64,000 nucleotides of DNA from Manganibacter manganicus. Lineage in GTDB: Bacteria > Pseudomonadota > Alphaproteobacteria > Rhizobiales > Rhizobiaceae. A model generated the notes under the pieces. It was not told the origin of the DNA, searched no databases, and worked only from the letters and a program-made list of their open reading frames with translations. Location: positions 253 through 64,252 of the forward strand of contig NZ_MDET01000009.1 in NCBI RefSeq assembly GCF_002075885.1, read 5' to 3'. Positions within the stretch are counted from its first letter, which is position 1; each line of letters opens with the position of its first letter. Shown piece after piece: positions 49,248-58,525 of the stretch. The position numbers and the translations under genes are program-made.

Positions 49248-50878
49248 CCACCGCTGCCATCTATGTGCGTGTCAGCACGACCCGGCAGGCTGATGCCGAT
49301 TTGTCGTTGCCCGACCAAGTCGCCCAATGCCGCCGCTACTGTGAGCAGCACGGCTGGACCGTGATCGAGGTGTTCACCGAAGCGGGCGCTTCAGCTTTGG
49401 ACGAGGATCGCCCCGTTTTCCAGGAGATGATCGACAAAGCCAAACAGCCGGACCATCCCTTCGACTATCTGGTGGTGCATTCGCTCTCCCGCTTCAGCCG
49501 TGACGCACTTCATTCGGAATTCTATGTCCGTCAGTTGCGCAAGGTCGGCGTCGAACTCATTTCCATCACCCAGGACATCGGACAGGACGCCAGCGGCGAG
49601 TTTATCCGCAAGGTGCTCAATGTCTTCGATGAGCATCAATCCCGCGAAACGGCGAAACACGTCCATCGCGCCATGCTGGAGAACGCTCGACAAGGTTTCT
49701 GGAACGGGTCGCGGCCCCCTTTTGGCTATGGCACCGAAGTCAAGGAGCGGCGTGGAACGCGTGAGAAGAAAGTTCTCGTCATCAACGACGAGGAGGCCGG
49801 CATAATCAGGGTCATCTTCGGGCTCGCCATCGGTGCGGATAGCCGTCCCATGGGCGTCAAGGCCATTGCCACTTACCTCAATGAGCGCGGTATTACCCGG
49901 CGTGGACATCGCTTCTCAACGGGCAGTGTCTACGATCTGCTGACATCGACAACCTACCACGGCAAGCATCACTTCAATCGTACCGACACCCGAAACGGCC
50001 GGCCGCGTCCGGCCTCCCAATGGATCGCGTTCGCGGTGCCCGCGATTATCGATGAGCAGACCTTCAACACAGTGCAGGCATTGCTTCAAAGCCGCAGTCC
50101 AAAGCGCGTGGCTCCCAGGATCGTCAACGGCCCAACTCTGCTTGCCGGCGTTGCCCGCTGCGGCTACTGCGGTGCCGGCCTTGTCCTCAATACAGGCAAG
50201 GGTGGAGCCTATCGATATTATTGCTGCTCACGCAAAATGCGCGAAGGTGCGATGGCCTGCCAGGGCATGCGTATCCGCATGGATCGGCTTGACGAAATCG
50301 TGGTCGATGAAATCGCAACGCGTGTTCTGGCTCCCGGCCGAATGAACACTCTCCTCGATACCTACGTGAAATCAACTGCCGAGCGTTCCGACCAGACCAA
50401 AGATCGACTGGCGCGGCTGCGTCTGTCTCACAAGGAAGCGGAAGCCGCGATTACCCGTCTGCTCACTCTCGTGGAAAAAGGTCTGATGGACCCGGATGAC
50501 CCGAGCCTGCGTGAGCGTCTGGTTGGCCTGAAACTTCGCCGCGACGAACTGGCGGCTAAGGTAGTCGACTTGAGCAAACGCGCCAGCAATGACCAATCCT
50601 CGATAACACCAGAAAAAATCAAAAGGCTTTCGGGCTTGCTGCACGACAAGCTGCACAACGGTTCACCTGAACTGAAGCAGGCCTATGCTCGTCTCGTCGT
50701 TCAGCAGGTGACGGTCAAAGGCAGGGAAATCCGCATCAAGGGTTCGAAAGCGGTTCTGGCTCGGGCCGCATCCAACGACCTCGGCAATAATCCGCCGGCA
50801 GTTCTCTCTTTTGTTCGGGGATGGTACGCCCAAGGGGAATCGAACCCCTGTTTGCGCCGTGAGAGGGCGCCGTCCTAA
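49244..50878 (+). CDS. Large serine recombinase
   Basis: A 544-residue recombinase. The N-terminal resolvase domain carries AAIYVRVSTTRQAD with the nucleophilic Ser (residue 11) and HSLSRFSRDAL. A recombinase domain (FGYGTEV, AIATYLNERGITRRG) follows, then a zinc ribbon beginning CGYCGAG (about residue 306) and a coiled-coil region. The last 20 residues, from about 50820, are encoded by the antisense strand of the tRNA-Glu gene. This tail is therefore probably created by integration rather than functional. Confidence 0.9.
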   Translation: MTTAAIYVRVSTTRQADADLSLPDQVAQCRRYCEQHGWTVIEVFTEAGASALDEDRPVFQEMIDKAKQPDHPFDYLVVHSLSRFSRDALHSEFYVRQLRKVGVELISITQDIGQDASGEFIRKVLNVFDEHQSRETAKHVHRAMLENARQGFWNGSRPPFGYGTEVKERRGTREKKVLVINDEEAGIIRVIFGLAIGADSRPMGVKAIATYLNERGITRRGHRFSTGSVYDLLTSTTYHGKHHFNRTDTRNGRPRPASQWIAFAVPAIIDEQTFNTVQALLQSRSPKRVAPRIVNGPTLLAGVARCGYCGAGLVLNTGKGGAYRYYCCSRKMREGAMACQGMRIRMDRLDEIVVDEIATRVLAPGRMNTLLDTYVKSTAERSDQTKDRLARLRLSHKEAEAAITRLLTLVEKGLMDPDDPSLRERLVGLKLRRDELAAKVVDLSKRASNDQSSITPEKIKRLSGLLHDKLHNGSPELKQAYARLVVQQVTVKGREIRIKGSKAVLARAASNDLGNNPPAVLSFVRGWYAQGESNPCLRRERAPS

Positions 50879-50896
50879 CCGCTAGACGATGGGCGC
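50822..50896 (-). tRNA. tRNA-Glu (anticodon CTC)
   Basis: The minus strand reads GCGCCCATCGTCTAGCGG at the 5' end, an anticodon arm GCGCC-CTCTCAC-GGCGC with anticodon CTC, and a T-arm CAGGGGTTCGATTCCCCTT. It ends in an encoded CCA. The acceptor stem GCGCCCA/TGGGCGT pairs fully, with a G-U at position 1. The serine recombinase frame enters this gene in antisense. Confidence 0.95.
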
Positions 50897-50986
50897 AGCC
50901 AAGGAGCGCCATATAGGCTGAGGTTTCATAAAAAGCAACCAGCCAGCCATGGCTTTGTTGAAGAAGGCGATCCCTCGTGCGACTCG

Positions 50987-51370
50987 TCACTTGTTGCGGA
51001 TGGCGAAGCGTCCGACAATGCGGCGCTGGGGCATATCATAAACAAAGACGGCATAACTGCCATCGGCCAGTTCAGCCATGATGGAAATGCGGTTGCCCGA
51101 CAATGATTGCGAGGTAATTTTCGCACCCACCGGCAAGACGATGTCGCCCGAAAGCGGCTCACCAGGCGCAACCGGAATCTCGCTCGCCGCCGACAGGTCG
51201 GGCGTCTTGTTGCTGCGCGATTTATAGACAAGCGCCGCGATCACCACCATAAGGGCAAGAAACAGGATGCCGAGATTGATGCCCATGAAGCGGATCATCT
51301 TCCTGCGCACATTTTCAAGATGCGGGTCGAGCGGCTTCTCTTCCTCTTCGTCGGCATAAGGCCGTGGCAT
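50987..51370 (-). CDS. DUF6476-like small membrane protein
   Basis: A 127-residue protein from ATG 51370. It has an acidic N-terminus (YADEEEEKPLDPHLENVRRKM), one transmembrane helix (GINLGILFLALMVVIAALVY) and a periplasmic beta-rich domain. This layout fits the DUF6476 family of alphaproteobacteria; its function is unknown. ATG 51385 is an alternative start. It is divergent from the pseudouridine synthase gene and follows tRNA-Glu in orientation. Confidence 0.7.
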   Translation of the reverse strand: MPRPYADEEEEKPLDPHLENVRRKMIRFMGINLGILFLALMVVIAALVYKSRSNKTPDLSAASEIPVAPGEPLSGDIVLPVGAKITSQSLSGNRISIMAELADGSYAVFVYDMPQRRIVGRFAIRNK

Positions 51371-51395
51371 GGCGTATTCCAGCATTGGTCAAAAG

Positions 51396-52469
51396 ATGAG
51401 CGCTCATAGCGAAGACAGCAGCGGATTGATAGGGGCGGCCATGCCGGAAGGCAGTACCATCCGGGTCGAAGCCGATACAACTGCCGCAGGCCAAAGGCTC
51501 GACCAGTGGCTGGCCGGCCGGCTTGGTCCCGAGCTTTCACGCAACCGCGTTCAGGCCCTGATCAAACAAGGCGCGGTGCGTATCGGCGATAGAATCGTAA
51601 TTGAGGCCAAACGCAAACTCGGCAGCGGCGAACTCATCTCCGTCGAGTTGCCGAAGCCTGAGCCAGCCGAGCCGCAGGGCGAAGCCATCGCACTCGATAT
51701 TCTCCATGAAGACGACGAATTGATCGTCATTAATAAACCGGCGGGGCTGGTGGTACATCCCGGCGCCGGCAACTGGACCGGTACGCTGGTCAATGCTCTC
51801 ATCCACCACTGCGGAGCGAGCCTTTCCGGCATTGGCGGCGTCCGGCGCCCCGGCATCGTGCATCGGCTGGACAAGATGACCAGCGGTGTCATGGTCGTCG
51901 CCAAAACCGACCACGCGCACCGTTTTCTTTCCGAGGCTTTTGCCGACCACGGCCGTACAGGCGATTTGAGGCGTGCGTATGTGGCGCTTGTCTGGGGCAT
52001 CCCGTCACGCCCGACAGGCACCATCGACGCGCCACTCGGCCGTGCCGCCGACCGCGTGCGCCGCGCCGTCGTGCCTGCCGGGCGCGACGACGCGCGCCAT
52101 GCCCTCACCCATTTCACAGTCCAGGAGCGCTTTGGCGAGAACCAGAAGGATTTCGCGACTGCCAGTCTCGTGGAATGCCGACTGGAAACCGGTCGCACCC
52201 ACCAGATCCGCGTTCATATGGCCCATATCGGCCATCCACTCATCGGCGATCAGGATTACGGACAGGTCTTCCGCACCAAGGCCAACCGGCTGCCGGAACC
52301 ACTCAGCACCAAGGTTCGCGAATTCTCGCGACAGGCCTTGCATGCTAACCTCCTTGAATTCAGCCATCCGGCCACCCATATGGCGATGAGGTTCGAAGCG
52401 CCGATGCCTGGTGAGATGGAGGCTCTCGTCGACGCTTTTCGAAAATTTGACCAGCATCAACGAATCTGA
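51396..52469 (+). CDS. rluD: RluA/RluD family 23S rRNA pseudouridine synthase
   Basis: Converts uridines of 23S rRNA (helix 69 for RluD) to pseudouridine. It has an N-terminal S4 domain (GQRLDQWLAGRLGPELSRNRVQALI) followed by the catalytic domain with HRLDKMTSGVMVVAKT (catalytic Asp). The RTHQIRVHMAHIGHPLIGD signature follows. The start is either ATG 51396 or ATG 51441, the latter with GGGGC upstream. It lies directly before rpoH. RluD rather than RluA/C is favoured by the S4 domain. Confidence 0.88.
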   Translation: MSAHSEDSSGLIGAAMPEGSTIRVEADTTAAGQRLDQWLAGRLGPELSRNRVQALIKQGAVRIGDRIVIEAKRKLGSGELISVELPKPEPAEPQGEAIALDILHEDDELIVINKPAGLVVHPGAGNWTGTLVNALIHHCGASLSGIGGVRRPGIVHRLDKMTSGVMVVAKTDHAHRFLSEAFADHGRTGDLRRAYVALVWGIPSRPTGTIDAPLGRAADRVRRAVVPAGRDDARHALTHFTVQERFGENQKDFATASLVECRLETGRTHQIRVHMAHIGHPLIGDQDYGQVFRTKANRLPEPLSTKVREFSRQALHANLLEFSHPATHMAMRFEAPMPGEMEALVDAFRKFDQHQRI

Positions 52470-52656
52470 ATCTACCCGCAATAAACCTGACTGGAATTGT
52501 TCACTTTGGCGTGACACTCTGTTTCACCACGAACAATGTCTGTCTTTTCTGGTTTTGTTCCTGTATAAATCAAGCATGCGGATGCGCTTTACGGCGTCCG
52601 CGTCATATGCCCGCCACGCTTCGGGGGCATCACTCCAACGAGAGGGGGCGCTGATC

Positions 52657-53568
52657 ATGGCCCAGTCACTACCCAGTATAGTTTCCGGCGAAGGCGGACT
52701 GTCCCGCTATCTGGAAGAAATTCGCCGCTTCCCCATGCTGCAGCCACAGGAAGAATACATGCTCGCCAAACGCTATGCCGAGCATGACGACACGTCGGCC
52801 GCGCACAAGCTCGTCACCAGCCACCTGCGGCTCGTCGCCAAGATCGCTATGGGCTATCGCGGCTACGGCCTGCCGATTGGAGAGGTGATTTCGGAAGGCA
52901 ATGTCGGCCTCATGCAGGCCGTCAAGAAGTTCGAGCCGGAGCGCGGCTTCCGGCTGGCCACATATGCCATGTGGTGGATCAAGGCTTCGATCCAGGAGTA
53001 CATCTTGCGCTCATGGAGCCTAGTCAAGATGGGCACCACAGCCAACCAGAAACGACTGTTCTTCAACCTGAGAAAGGTGAAGGGCAAGATTCAGGCACTG
53101 GACGATGGTGACTTGAAGCCTGACCAGATCGCCGAAATCGCCACCCGGCTGAATGTCTCGGAAGCAGAAGTGATATCGATGAACCGCCGCCTTTCCGGCG
53201 ACGCTTCACTCAATGCGCCGATCCGGGCAAGCGAGGGCGAAGGCGGCGAATGGCAGGACTGGCTGGTCGATGACAGTGACAGCCAGGAGCAAATGCTCAT
53301 TGAGCAGGACGAACTGGAAAACCGGCGTTCCATGCTTTCAGGCGCACTCTCCGTGCTGAACGAACGTGAGCGGCGCATCTTCGAAGCGCGCCGCCTTTCG
53401 GAAGATCCATTGACCCTGGAAGAACTTTCGGGCGAATTCGACATCAGCAGAGAACGCGTCCGCCAGATTGAGGTTCGCGCCTTCGAAAAGGTGCAGGATG
53501 CGGTGAAAGCCGCAGCCAAGCGTCAAGCTCAGGCGCTACGCACCATAGACGCGCAGCCTGCAGCGTAA
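52657..53568 (+). CDS. rpoH: RNA polymerase heat-shock sigma factor
   Basis: A 303-residue sigma-32 type factor. Region 2 includes GLMQAVKKFEPERGFRLATYAMWWIKASIQEYILRSWSLVK, the RpoH box resembles QKRLFFNLRKVKGK, and region 4.2 contains FDISRERVRQIEVRAFEKVQ. ATG 52657 follows AGAGGGGGCG; the longer frame overlaps the rluD gene. Many rhizobia have two rpoH genes; which one this is cannot be told here. A strong terminator follows. Confidence 0.95.
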   Translation: MAQSLPSIVSGEGGLSRYLEEIRRFPMLQPQEEYMLAKRYAEHDDTSAAHKLVTSHLRLVAKIAMGYRGYGLPIGEVISEGNVGLMQAVKKFEPERGFRLATYAMWWIKASIQEYILRSWSLVKMGTTANQKRLFFNLRKVKGKIQALDDGDLKPDQIAEIATRLNVSEAEVISMNRRLSGDASLNAPIRASEGEGGEWQDWLVDDSDSQEQMLIEQDELENRRSMLSGALSVLNERERRIFEARRLSEDPLTLEELSGEFDISRERVRQIEVRAFEKVQDAVKAAAKRQAQALRTIDAQPAA

Positions 53569-53589
53569 GCTTCGGGAAAATGAAAAACA

Positions 53590-53621
53590 AAAGCGGCGTC
53601 GGCTCCTGACGCCGCTTTTTT
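53590..53621 (+). terminator. Intrinsic terminator of rpoH
   Basis: AAAGCGGCGTC and GACGCCGCTTTTTT form an 11-bp stem with a 7-base loop and a T-run. Confidence 0.9.
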
Positions 53622-53631
53622 GCCCTCTATC

Positions 53632-54504
53632 CTATAGCGCATCCAAGGGGAATTTCAGATAGCGGCGGCCATTTGCTTCCGGTTCCGGCAGACGACCTCC
53701 ATTGATGTTGACCTGCAATGCATGCAGAATCAGTCGCGGCATGGGCAGCGTTCGGTCGCGCGCTTCGCGCAACGCCACAAATTCTGCCTCGGTGCGGCAC
53801 TTGGAGATGTGGCTGTTGGTCGCCTTCTGTTCGCGGACTGTGCTTTCCCATAACGGCGCCCGGCCATCTGGCATGTAATCGTGGCCGGTAAACAGGCGGG
53901 TTTCATCTGGCAGGGCCAAGATGGCCTGGATGGACTGCCATAGCTGCGTGGCGCTGCCGCCAGGAAAATCCGAGCGCGCGGTGCCGCTGTCGGGCATGAA
54001 GATCGTATCGTGCGTGAAGGCGGCGTCGCCGATGACATAGGTGATGGAGGCGAGCGTGTGTCCGGGCGAAAACAGAACGCGGGCCGGTATCGACCCGATC
54101 ACGAATTCCTCGCCATCCGCGAACAAACGATCCCATTGCGAGCCGTCAGCGGCAAAATTCGGCCAGTTGTAGATCGCCTTCCACAGTTTCTGGATCTCAA
54201 TAACCTTCTCGCCAATCGCGGTTGGCGCGCCGGTCTTCTGTTTCAGGTAGTGCGCGGCCGTTAAATGATCGGCATGGGGATGGGTATCGAGAATCCATTG
54301 CAAGCTGAGACCTTGCACATGCAAAAGATTGAGCAGCGCATCCGCATTGGCGGTTCCGGTGGCGCCGGACTTCCCGTCGAAATCGAGAACCGGGTCGATG
54401 ATTGCGCATTGCCGGCTTGCCGGATCCGCAACGACATACTGGATTGAACCGCTTGGCCGGTCGTAGAAACCGTTGACCTGCGGCTTCAACGATGAAGTAC
54501 CCAA
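53632..54504 (-). CDS. MBL-fold metallo-hydrolase (persulfide dioxygenase/Blh-like)
   Basis: A 290-residue metallo-beta-lactamase-fold protein. It has the metal-binding THPHADHLTAA motif (about residues 75-85), GHTLASITYVIGDAAFTHD, and GHDYMPDG for the remaining ligands. The overall pattern, with a C-terminal LPMPRLILHALQVNINGGRLP, fits glyoxalase-II-like proteins related to ETHE1/Blh that act on persulfides. It is convergent with rpoH. The exact substrate is inferred. Confidence 0.8.
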   Translation of the reverse strand: MGTSSLKPQVNGFYDRPSGSIQYVVADPASRQCAIIDPVLDFDGKSGATGTANADALLNLLHVQGLSLQWILDTHPHADHLTAAHYLKQKTGAPTAIGEKVIEIQKLWKAIYNWPNFAADGSQWDRLFADGEEFVIGSIPARVLFSPGHTLASITYVIGDAAFTHDTIFMPDSGTARSDFPGGSATQLWQSIQAILALPDETRLFTGHDYMPDGRAPLWESTVREQKATNSHISKCRTEAEFVALREARDRTLPMPRLILHALQVNINGGRLPEPEANGRRYLKFPLDAL

Positions 54505-54575
54505 GCCCTGCCCCTTTTGTTTTGCCGCCAGAAAAAATTTTCTGCGACAACCTGACCGGAGGCATGATTCATCTA

Positions 54576-54605
54576 GCAGACCGGCGCCGTCAAGCGCCGG
54601 TCTGC
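54576..54605. terminator. GC-rich hairpin between the peroxiredoxin and MBL genes
   Basis: GCAGACCGGCGC and GCGCCGGTCTGC form a perfect 12-bp stem. It lies about 80 bases past the peroxiredoxin stop. The T-run is missing on the minus strand, so termination is probable but not certain. Confidence 0.55.
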
Positions 54606-54685
54606 ATCAAAAAATTAAGGCCAGACTATCAATTTGACAGCATGGACGGCGGAACCCGCTCCCCGCCCCTGCCTCAGACATGGCG

Positions 54686-55345
54686 TCAGGCCGAAGGCTG
54701 CTTGGCCTTGCGAATATAGGGCAGGATGGTCTCGAAAGCGCCAAAGCGCTTGACCGCATCTTCGTCCGAGACAGAACCGGCAATGACGATATCTTCGCCC
54801 GGCTTCCAGTCGGCCGGCGTCGAGACGGGGAACTTCGCCGTAAGCTGAATGGAATCGATGGCGCGCAGGATTTCCTGGAAATTGCGCCCCGTGGACATGG
54901 GATAGGTCAGGATCAACTTCACCTTCTTGTCCGGCCCGATGACGAAGACCGAGCGTACCGTCTGGTTGTCAGCCGGGGTGCGGCCCTCCGAAGTGTCGCC
55001 GGCGGAGGCCGGCAGCATGTCATAGAGCTTGGCGACCTTGAGTTCACGATCTCCAATCATTGGGTAGTTGACCGCATGGCCGGTAGCCTTCTGGATATCG
55101 CCTTTCCACTTGTTATGGCTTTCCACCGGATCAACCGAAATGCCTATGATCTTGGCATTGCGCTTGTCGAACTCGCCTTTCAACCCGGCCATGGCGCCGA
55201 GTTCGGTCGTGCAGATCGGAGTAAAGTCCTTGGGGTGCGAAAACAGCACTGCCCAGCCGTCACCGATCCACTCATGGAAATGAATTGGTCCTTCCGTTGT
55301 GTCGGCCGTGAAATCCGGGGCCGTGTCGTTGATACGAAGGGTCAT
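54686..55345 (-). CDS. 1-Cys peroxiredoxin (Prx6 type)
   Basis: A 219-residue thiol peroxidase with the peroxidatic Cys45 in FTPICTTELG and no other cysteine, so it is a 1-Cys enzyme. The C-terminal extension (PADWKPGEDIVI) is typical of Prx6-type AhpC/TSA proteins. It reduces hydrogen and organic peroxides with an external thiol donor. AGGTAGG stands before ATG 55345. Confidence 0.93.
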   Translation of the reverse strand: MTLRINDTAPDFTADTTEGPIHFHEWIGDGWAVLFSHPKDFTPICTTELGAMAGLKGEFDKRNAKIIGISVDPVESHNKWKGDIQKATGHAVNYPMIGDRELKVAKLYDMLPASAGDTSEGRTPADNQTVRSVFVIGPDKKVKLILTYPMSTGRNFQEILRAIDSIQLTAKFPVSTPADWKPGEDIVIAGSVSDEDAVKRFGAFETILPYIRKAKQPSA

Positions 55346-55539
55346 GGCGTACCTACCTTTGAAAAATCTGTTGTGAGACGGCGCGCGCCAAGCGGCGTGG
55401 CTGAAGCCTTTCTACCACTTCCGGGGCCGTCTTGGGAAAGCAGCGGCAACCAGCCTTGGCAAGGTTACGCAAAACAATGCTCAAATCCAGCAGAAAATCG
55501 GAAGGGATTTTCGCATCCGCCTTATCAGAACCCGGACGG

Positions 55540-55905
55540 TCAGGCTTTCTTGGCCGTTAGCGATATTGCCAGATCTTCCATGCGCTGCGCCAACGCACCG
55601 AGCGCGCCGGTGAGCGCGGAATCGTTCTTGTCGGCCTTGGTCAGCGCCTCGTCGCGTGTCTTACGCAGCGAAAGCACTTCGCTCTCCATGCCCTTTATGC
55701 GCTTCTGCAACTCGGTCAACTCGTCCATGACCATGATGCCGGCCATGACGGTGAGGCGTTGATCACCGATCTCGCCAAAAGAATCCTTCAAATGCATGAC
55801 ATAACGATCGAAGCGCGTGGCCAGATCGACAAGATGCTCTTCCTGGCCCTCATCGCAGGCCATCCGATACTGTTTGCCGTCGATGGAAACCGTAACCTGC
55901 GCCAT
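55540..55905 (-). CDS. zapA: Cell division protein ZapA
   Basis: A 121-residue FtsZ-ring stabiliser with the N-terminal VTVSIDGKQYRMACDEGQEEHL globular head and a C-terminal coiled coil (ELTELQKRIKGMESEVLSLRKT). It follows the DUF4164-like gene by 8 bases and so forms an operon with it. The order before tkt is conserved in Rhizobiales. Confidence 0.92.
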   Translation of the reverse strand: MAQVTVSIDGKQYRMACDEGQEEHLVDLATRFDRYVMHLKDSFGEIGDQRLTVMAGIMVMDELTELQKRIKGMESEVLSLRKTRDEALTKADKNDSALTGALGALAQRMEDLAISLTAKKA

Positions 55906-55913
55906 GGCGACCC

Positions 55914-56186
55914 CTACCGATCAAGCACCGCGCGAATAGTCTCCATCGCGGAAACCAGTCTGCGCGATACTTCCTTGTTGGCATCTTCAAGGCGTTCGGC
56001 GCGCGCCTCGGAATTGTCGAGTTCCTGCGCCAGTCGGGAGCGGTCCGCATTCATGCGCTGCACCTCGGCTTCAGCCTCCGAATAGTCACTCTCGTGCTCC
56101 AGCCGAGCCCCGACGGCACTTTCCAGCACCTCCATGGCTTTGCCCAGCCGGGCAATGACTTCTTTGAGTGTGGTTTCCCCTGTCAT
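55914..56186 (-). CDS. DUF4164-like coiled-coil protein
   Basis: A 90-residue protein that is almost entirely coiled coil (SDYSEAEAEVQRMNADRSRL, DNSEARAERLEDANKEVSRR). Short proteins of the DUF4164 type are usually encoded directly upstream of zapA in alphaproteobacteria. The likely cell-division role is inferred from this coupling. ATG 56186 has GGGAAAA upstream; the frame extends to 56210. Confidence 0.8.
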   Translation of the reverse strand: MTGETTLKEVIARLGKAMEVLESAVGARLEHESDYSEAEAEVQRMNADRSRLAQELDNSEARAERLEDANKEVSRRLVSAMETIRAVLDR

Positions 56187-56433
56187 GACATTTTCCCGTG
56201 CCCTGCCCACCGCCGAATCATTCGGCGTTCAGAACGCGTTATTCCCGAAACATTAGGGGTCGGGTGAAGCATGCGTCAATAAAGCTCTCGCGCTGTCCCC
56301 TGTTAAGGCTAAAGTTGTACGCATCGTTACCCGCTGGCAGGCGTCCAAAACACCGCGATTTTATTGACTCCGATTACCTGCCTGCTATGTGTCCCGGCAT
56401 CTTTCCCAAGCCGTGAACCCGCCTGGAGGAACC

Positions 56434-58422
56434 ATGACCTCGCGAGAACAACATGACCGGATGGCGAATGCGATCCGTTTTCTATCCATGGACGCTGTCG
56501 AGAAGGCCAATTCCGGCCATCCCGGCTTGCCCATGGGCTGCGCGGACATTGCCACCGTCCTGTTCACGCGTTTCCTGAAATTCGACCCGAAGAACCCCCA
56601 TTGGGCCGACCGCGACCGTTTCATCCTGTCAGCCGGCCACGGTTCGATGCTGCTCTACTCGCTGCTCTACCTGACGGGCTACGAGGACATGACGATTGAC
56701 CAGATCAGGAATTTTCGCCAGCTCGGATCGAAGACCGCCGGCCATCCCGAATATGGCCATGCCACCGGCATCGAGACGACGACCGGCCCGCTTGGCCAGG
56801 GCGTTGCGAATTCAGTCGGCTTCGCGCTCGGCGAGCGCATCATGAATGCCGCCTTCGGCGATGATCTCGTCGACCATTTCACCTATGTGCTGTGCGGCGA
56901 CGGCTGCCTGATGGAAGGCATTTCTCAAGAAGCGATCTCATTGGCCGGCCATCTCAAGCTGAACAAGCTGATCCTTTTCTGGGACAACAACAACATTTCC
57001 ATCGACGGCCCCGTCACCCTGGCCGACAACACCGATCAGGTCGCGCGTTTCCAGGCGTCCGGCTGGAACGCCAGCCATGTCGATGGCATGGATCCGGAGG
57101 CCATCGCCTATGCGATCGAGGCTGCCCACCATTCGCAAAAGCCGACCATGATCGCGTGCAAGACGACCATCGGCTTCGGCGCACCGACCAAAGCCGGCAC
57201 AAACAAGGCGCATGGCTCGCCGTTGGGCGCGGAAGAAATCGCCGGCGCGCGCAAGTTCTTCGGCTGGGATTCGCCCCCCTTTGAAATTCCGGCCGACATT
57301 CTGGACGCCTGGCGCGAAGCTGGCCGCCGCGGCGCACAGCCGCGCGCAGCTTGGGAAGGGCGCCTTGCCAAGTCGGATAAGAAGACCGAATTCGAGCGCC
57401 GCGTGAAGGGCGATCTGCCAGGCAATTTCGATACCGTAATCGCCGACTACAAGAAGAAGCTGGCTGCCGACAAACCGAAGGTCGCCACCCGCAAATCATC
57501 GGAAATGGCGCTGGAAGTCATCAACGGTGCGGTGCCCGAAACCATCGGCGGCTCGGCCGACCTGACAGGCTCCAACAACACCAAGACCAGCCAGACCAAG
57601 AACATCACGCCGGACGATTACGGCCAGCGCTACGTCCATTACGGCATTCGTGAACATGGCATGGCCGCTGCGATCAACGGCCTGACGCTGCATGGCGGCG
57701 TCATCGCCTATGGCGGCACGTTCCTGTGTTTCTCCGACTATGCGCGGCCGGCGATGCGGCTTGCCTCGCTAATGGGCATCCGCTCAATCTTCGTCATGAC
57801 ACACGATTCCATAGGCCTCGGCGAAGACGGCCCGACCCATCAGCCGGTCGAGCATATGGCGGCGTTGCGAGCGATCCCCAACCACAATTTCTTCCGGCCG
57901 GCCGACGCCATGGAGACGGCCGAATGCTGGCAACTGGCGCTGAAATCAACCGGGACGCCATCGACGCTGGCGCTCACCCGCCAGAACCTGCCGGCGCTAC
58001 GCACTGAATACGTCGCGGAAAACCTTTGCAGCAAAGGCGCCTATGAACTGGCCGCGGCCGAAGGCGGCGAAGCCGTCGTCAGCATCTTCGCCTCCGGTTC
58101 CGAGGTCGAGATCGCACTTGGCGCGCGCGCCTTGCTTCAAGGCCACGGCCACCCGACCCGCGTGGTCTCGGTGCCCAGCTTCGAACTGTTCGATGAACAG
58201 AGCGACGCATATCGCGAAAAGACCATCGGCAAAGCCGGCGTCAAGATCGCCATCGAGGCTGGAATCCGCCAAGGCTGGGACCAGTTCATCGGCTCCGACG
58301 GCATTTTCATCGGTATGACGGGATTCGGTGCGTCCGGCCCCATTGAAGCGCTTTACCCGCATTTCGGTATCACCGCCGAGGCCGCGGCCAAGGCTGTCGA
58401 GGGCCGGCTGCATAAAAAATAG
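56434..58422 (+). CDS. tkt: Transketolase
   Basis: A 662-residue ThDP enzyme of the pentose phosphate pathway (and Calvin cycle where present). Visible signatures are [20 protein letters not shown] at the start, the ThDP motif [20 protein letters not shown], and [17 protein letters not shown] in the pyrimidine domain. GGAGGAACC precedes ATG 56434. It is followed by gap 103 bases later in the same direction. Confidence 0.97.
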   Translation: MTSREQHDRMANAIRFLSMDAVEKANSGHPGLPMGCADIATVLFTRFLKFDPKNPHWADRDRFILSAGHGSMLLYSLLYLTGYEDMTIDQIRNFRQLGSKTAGHPEYGHATGIETTTGPLGQGVANSVGFALGERIMNAAFGDDLVDHFTYVLCGDGCLMEGISQEAISLAGHLKLNKLILFWDNNNISIDGPVTLADNTDQVARFQASGWNASHVDGMDPEAIAYAIEAAHHSQKPTMIACKTTIGFGAPTKAGTNKAHGSPLGAEEIAGARKFFGWDSPPFEIPADILDAWREAGRRGAQPRAAWEGRLAKSDKKTEFERRVKGDLPGNFDTVIADYKKKLAADKPKVATRKSSEMALEVINGAVPETIGGSADLTGSNNTKTSQTKNITPDDYGQRYVHYGIREHGMAAAINGLTLHGGVIAYGGTFLCFSDYARPAMRLASLMGIRSIFVMTHDSIGLGEDGPTHQPVEHMAALRAIPNHNFFRPADAMETAECWQLALKSTGTPSTLALTRQNLPALRTEYVAENLCSKGAYELAAAEGGEAVVSIFASGSEVEIALGARALLQGHGHPTRVVSVPSFELFDEQSDAYREKTIGKAGVKIAIEAGIRQGWDQFIGSDGIFIGMTGFGASGPIEALYPHFGITAEAAAKAVEGRLHKK

Positions 58423-58525
58423 CGGTTTCGGCCGCGCGATCTCACAAACCAGCGGCGGGCGGCCCGATAGACATCTGGCGTCCACCGCAGCGAACGACGG
58501 ACGTCTTCCGCCCTAGGAGAAACAA

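Noticed and set aside
55346..55539. Possible 6S RNA (ssrS) in the 194-bp gap downstream of zapA
   Set aside because: The location fits, since 6S RNA often lies beside zapA, and some complementary segments (GCCAAG/CTTGGC, GGCTG/CAGCC) exist. I could not build the long rod with a central bubble, and part of the gap is the peroxiredoxin leader. A covariance-model search would decide.
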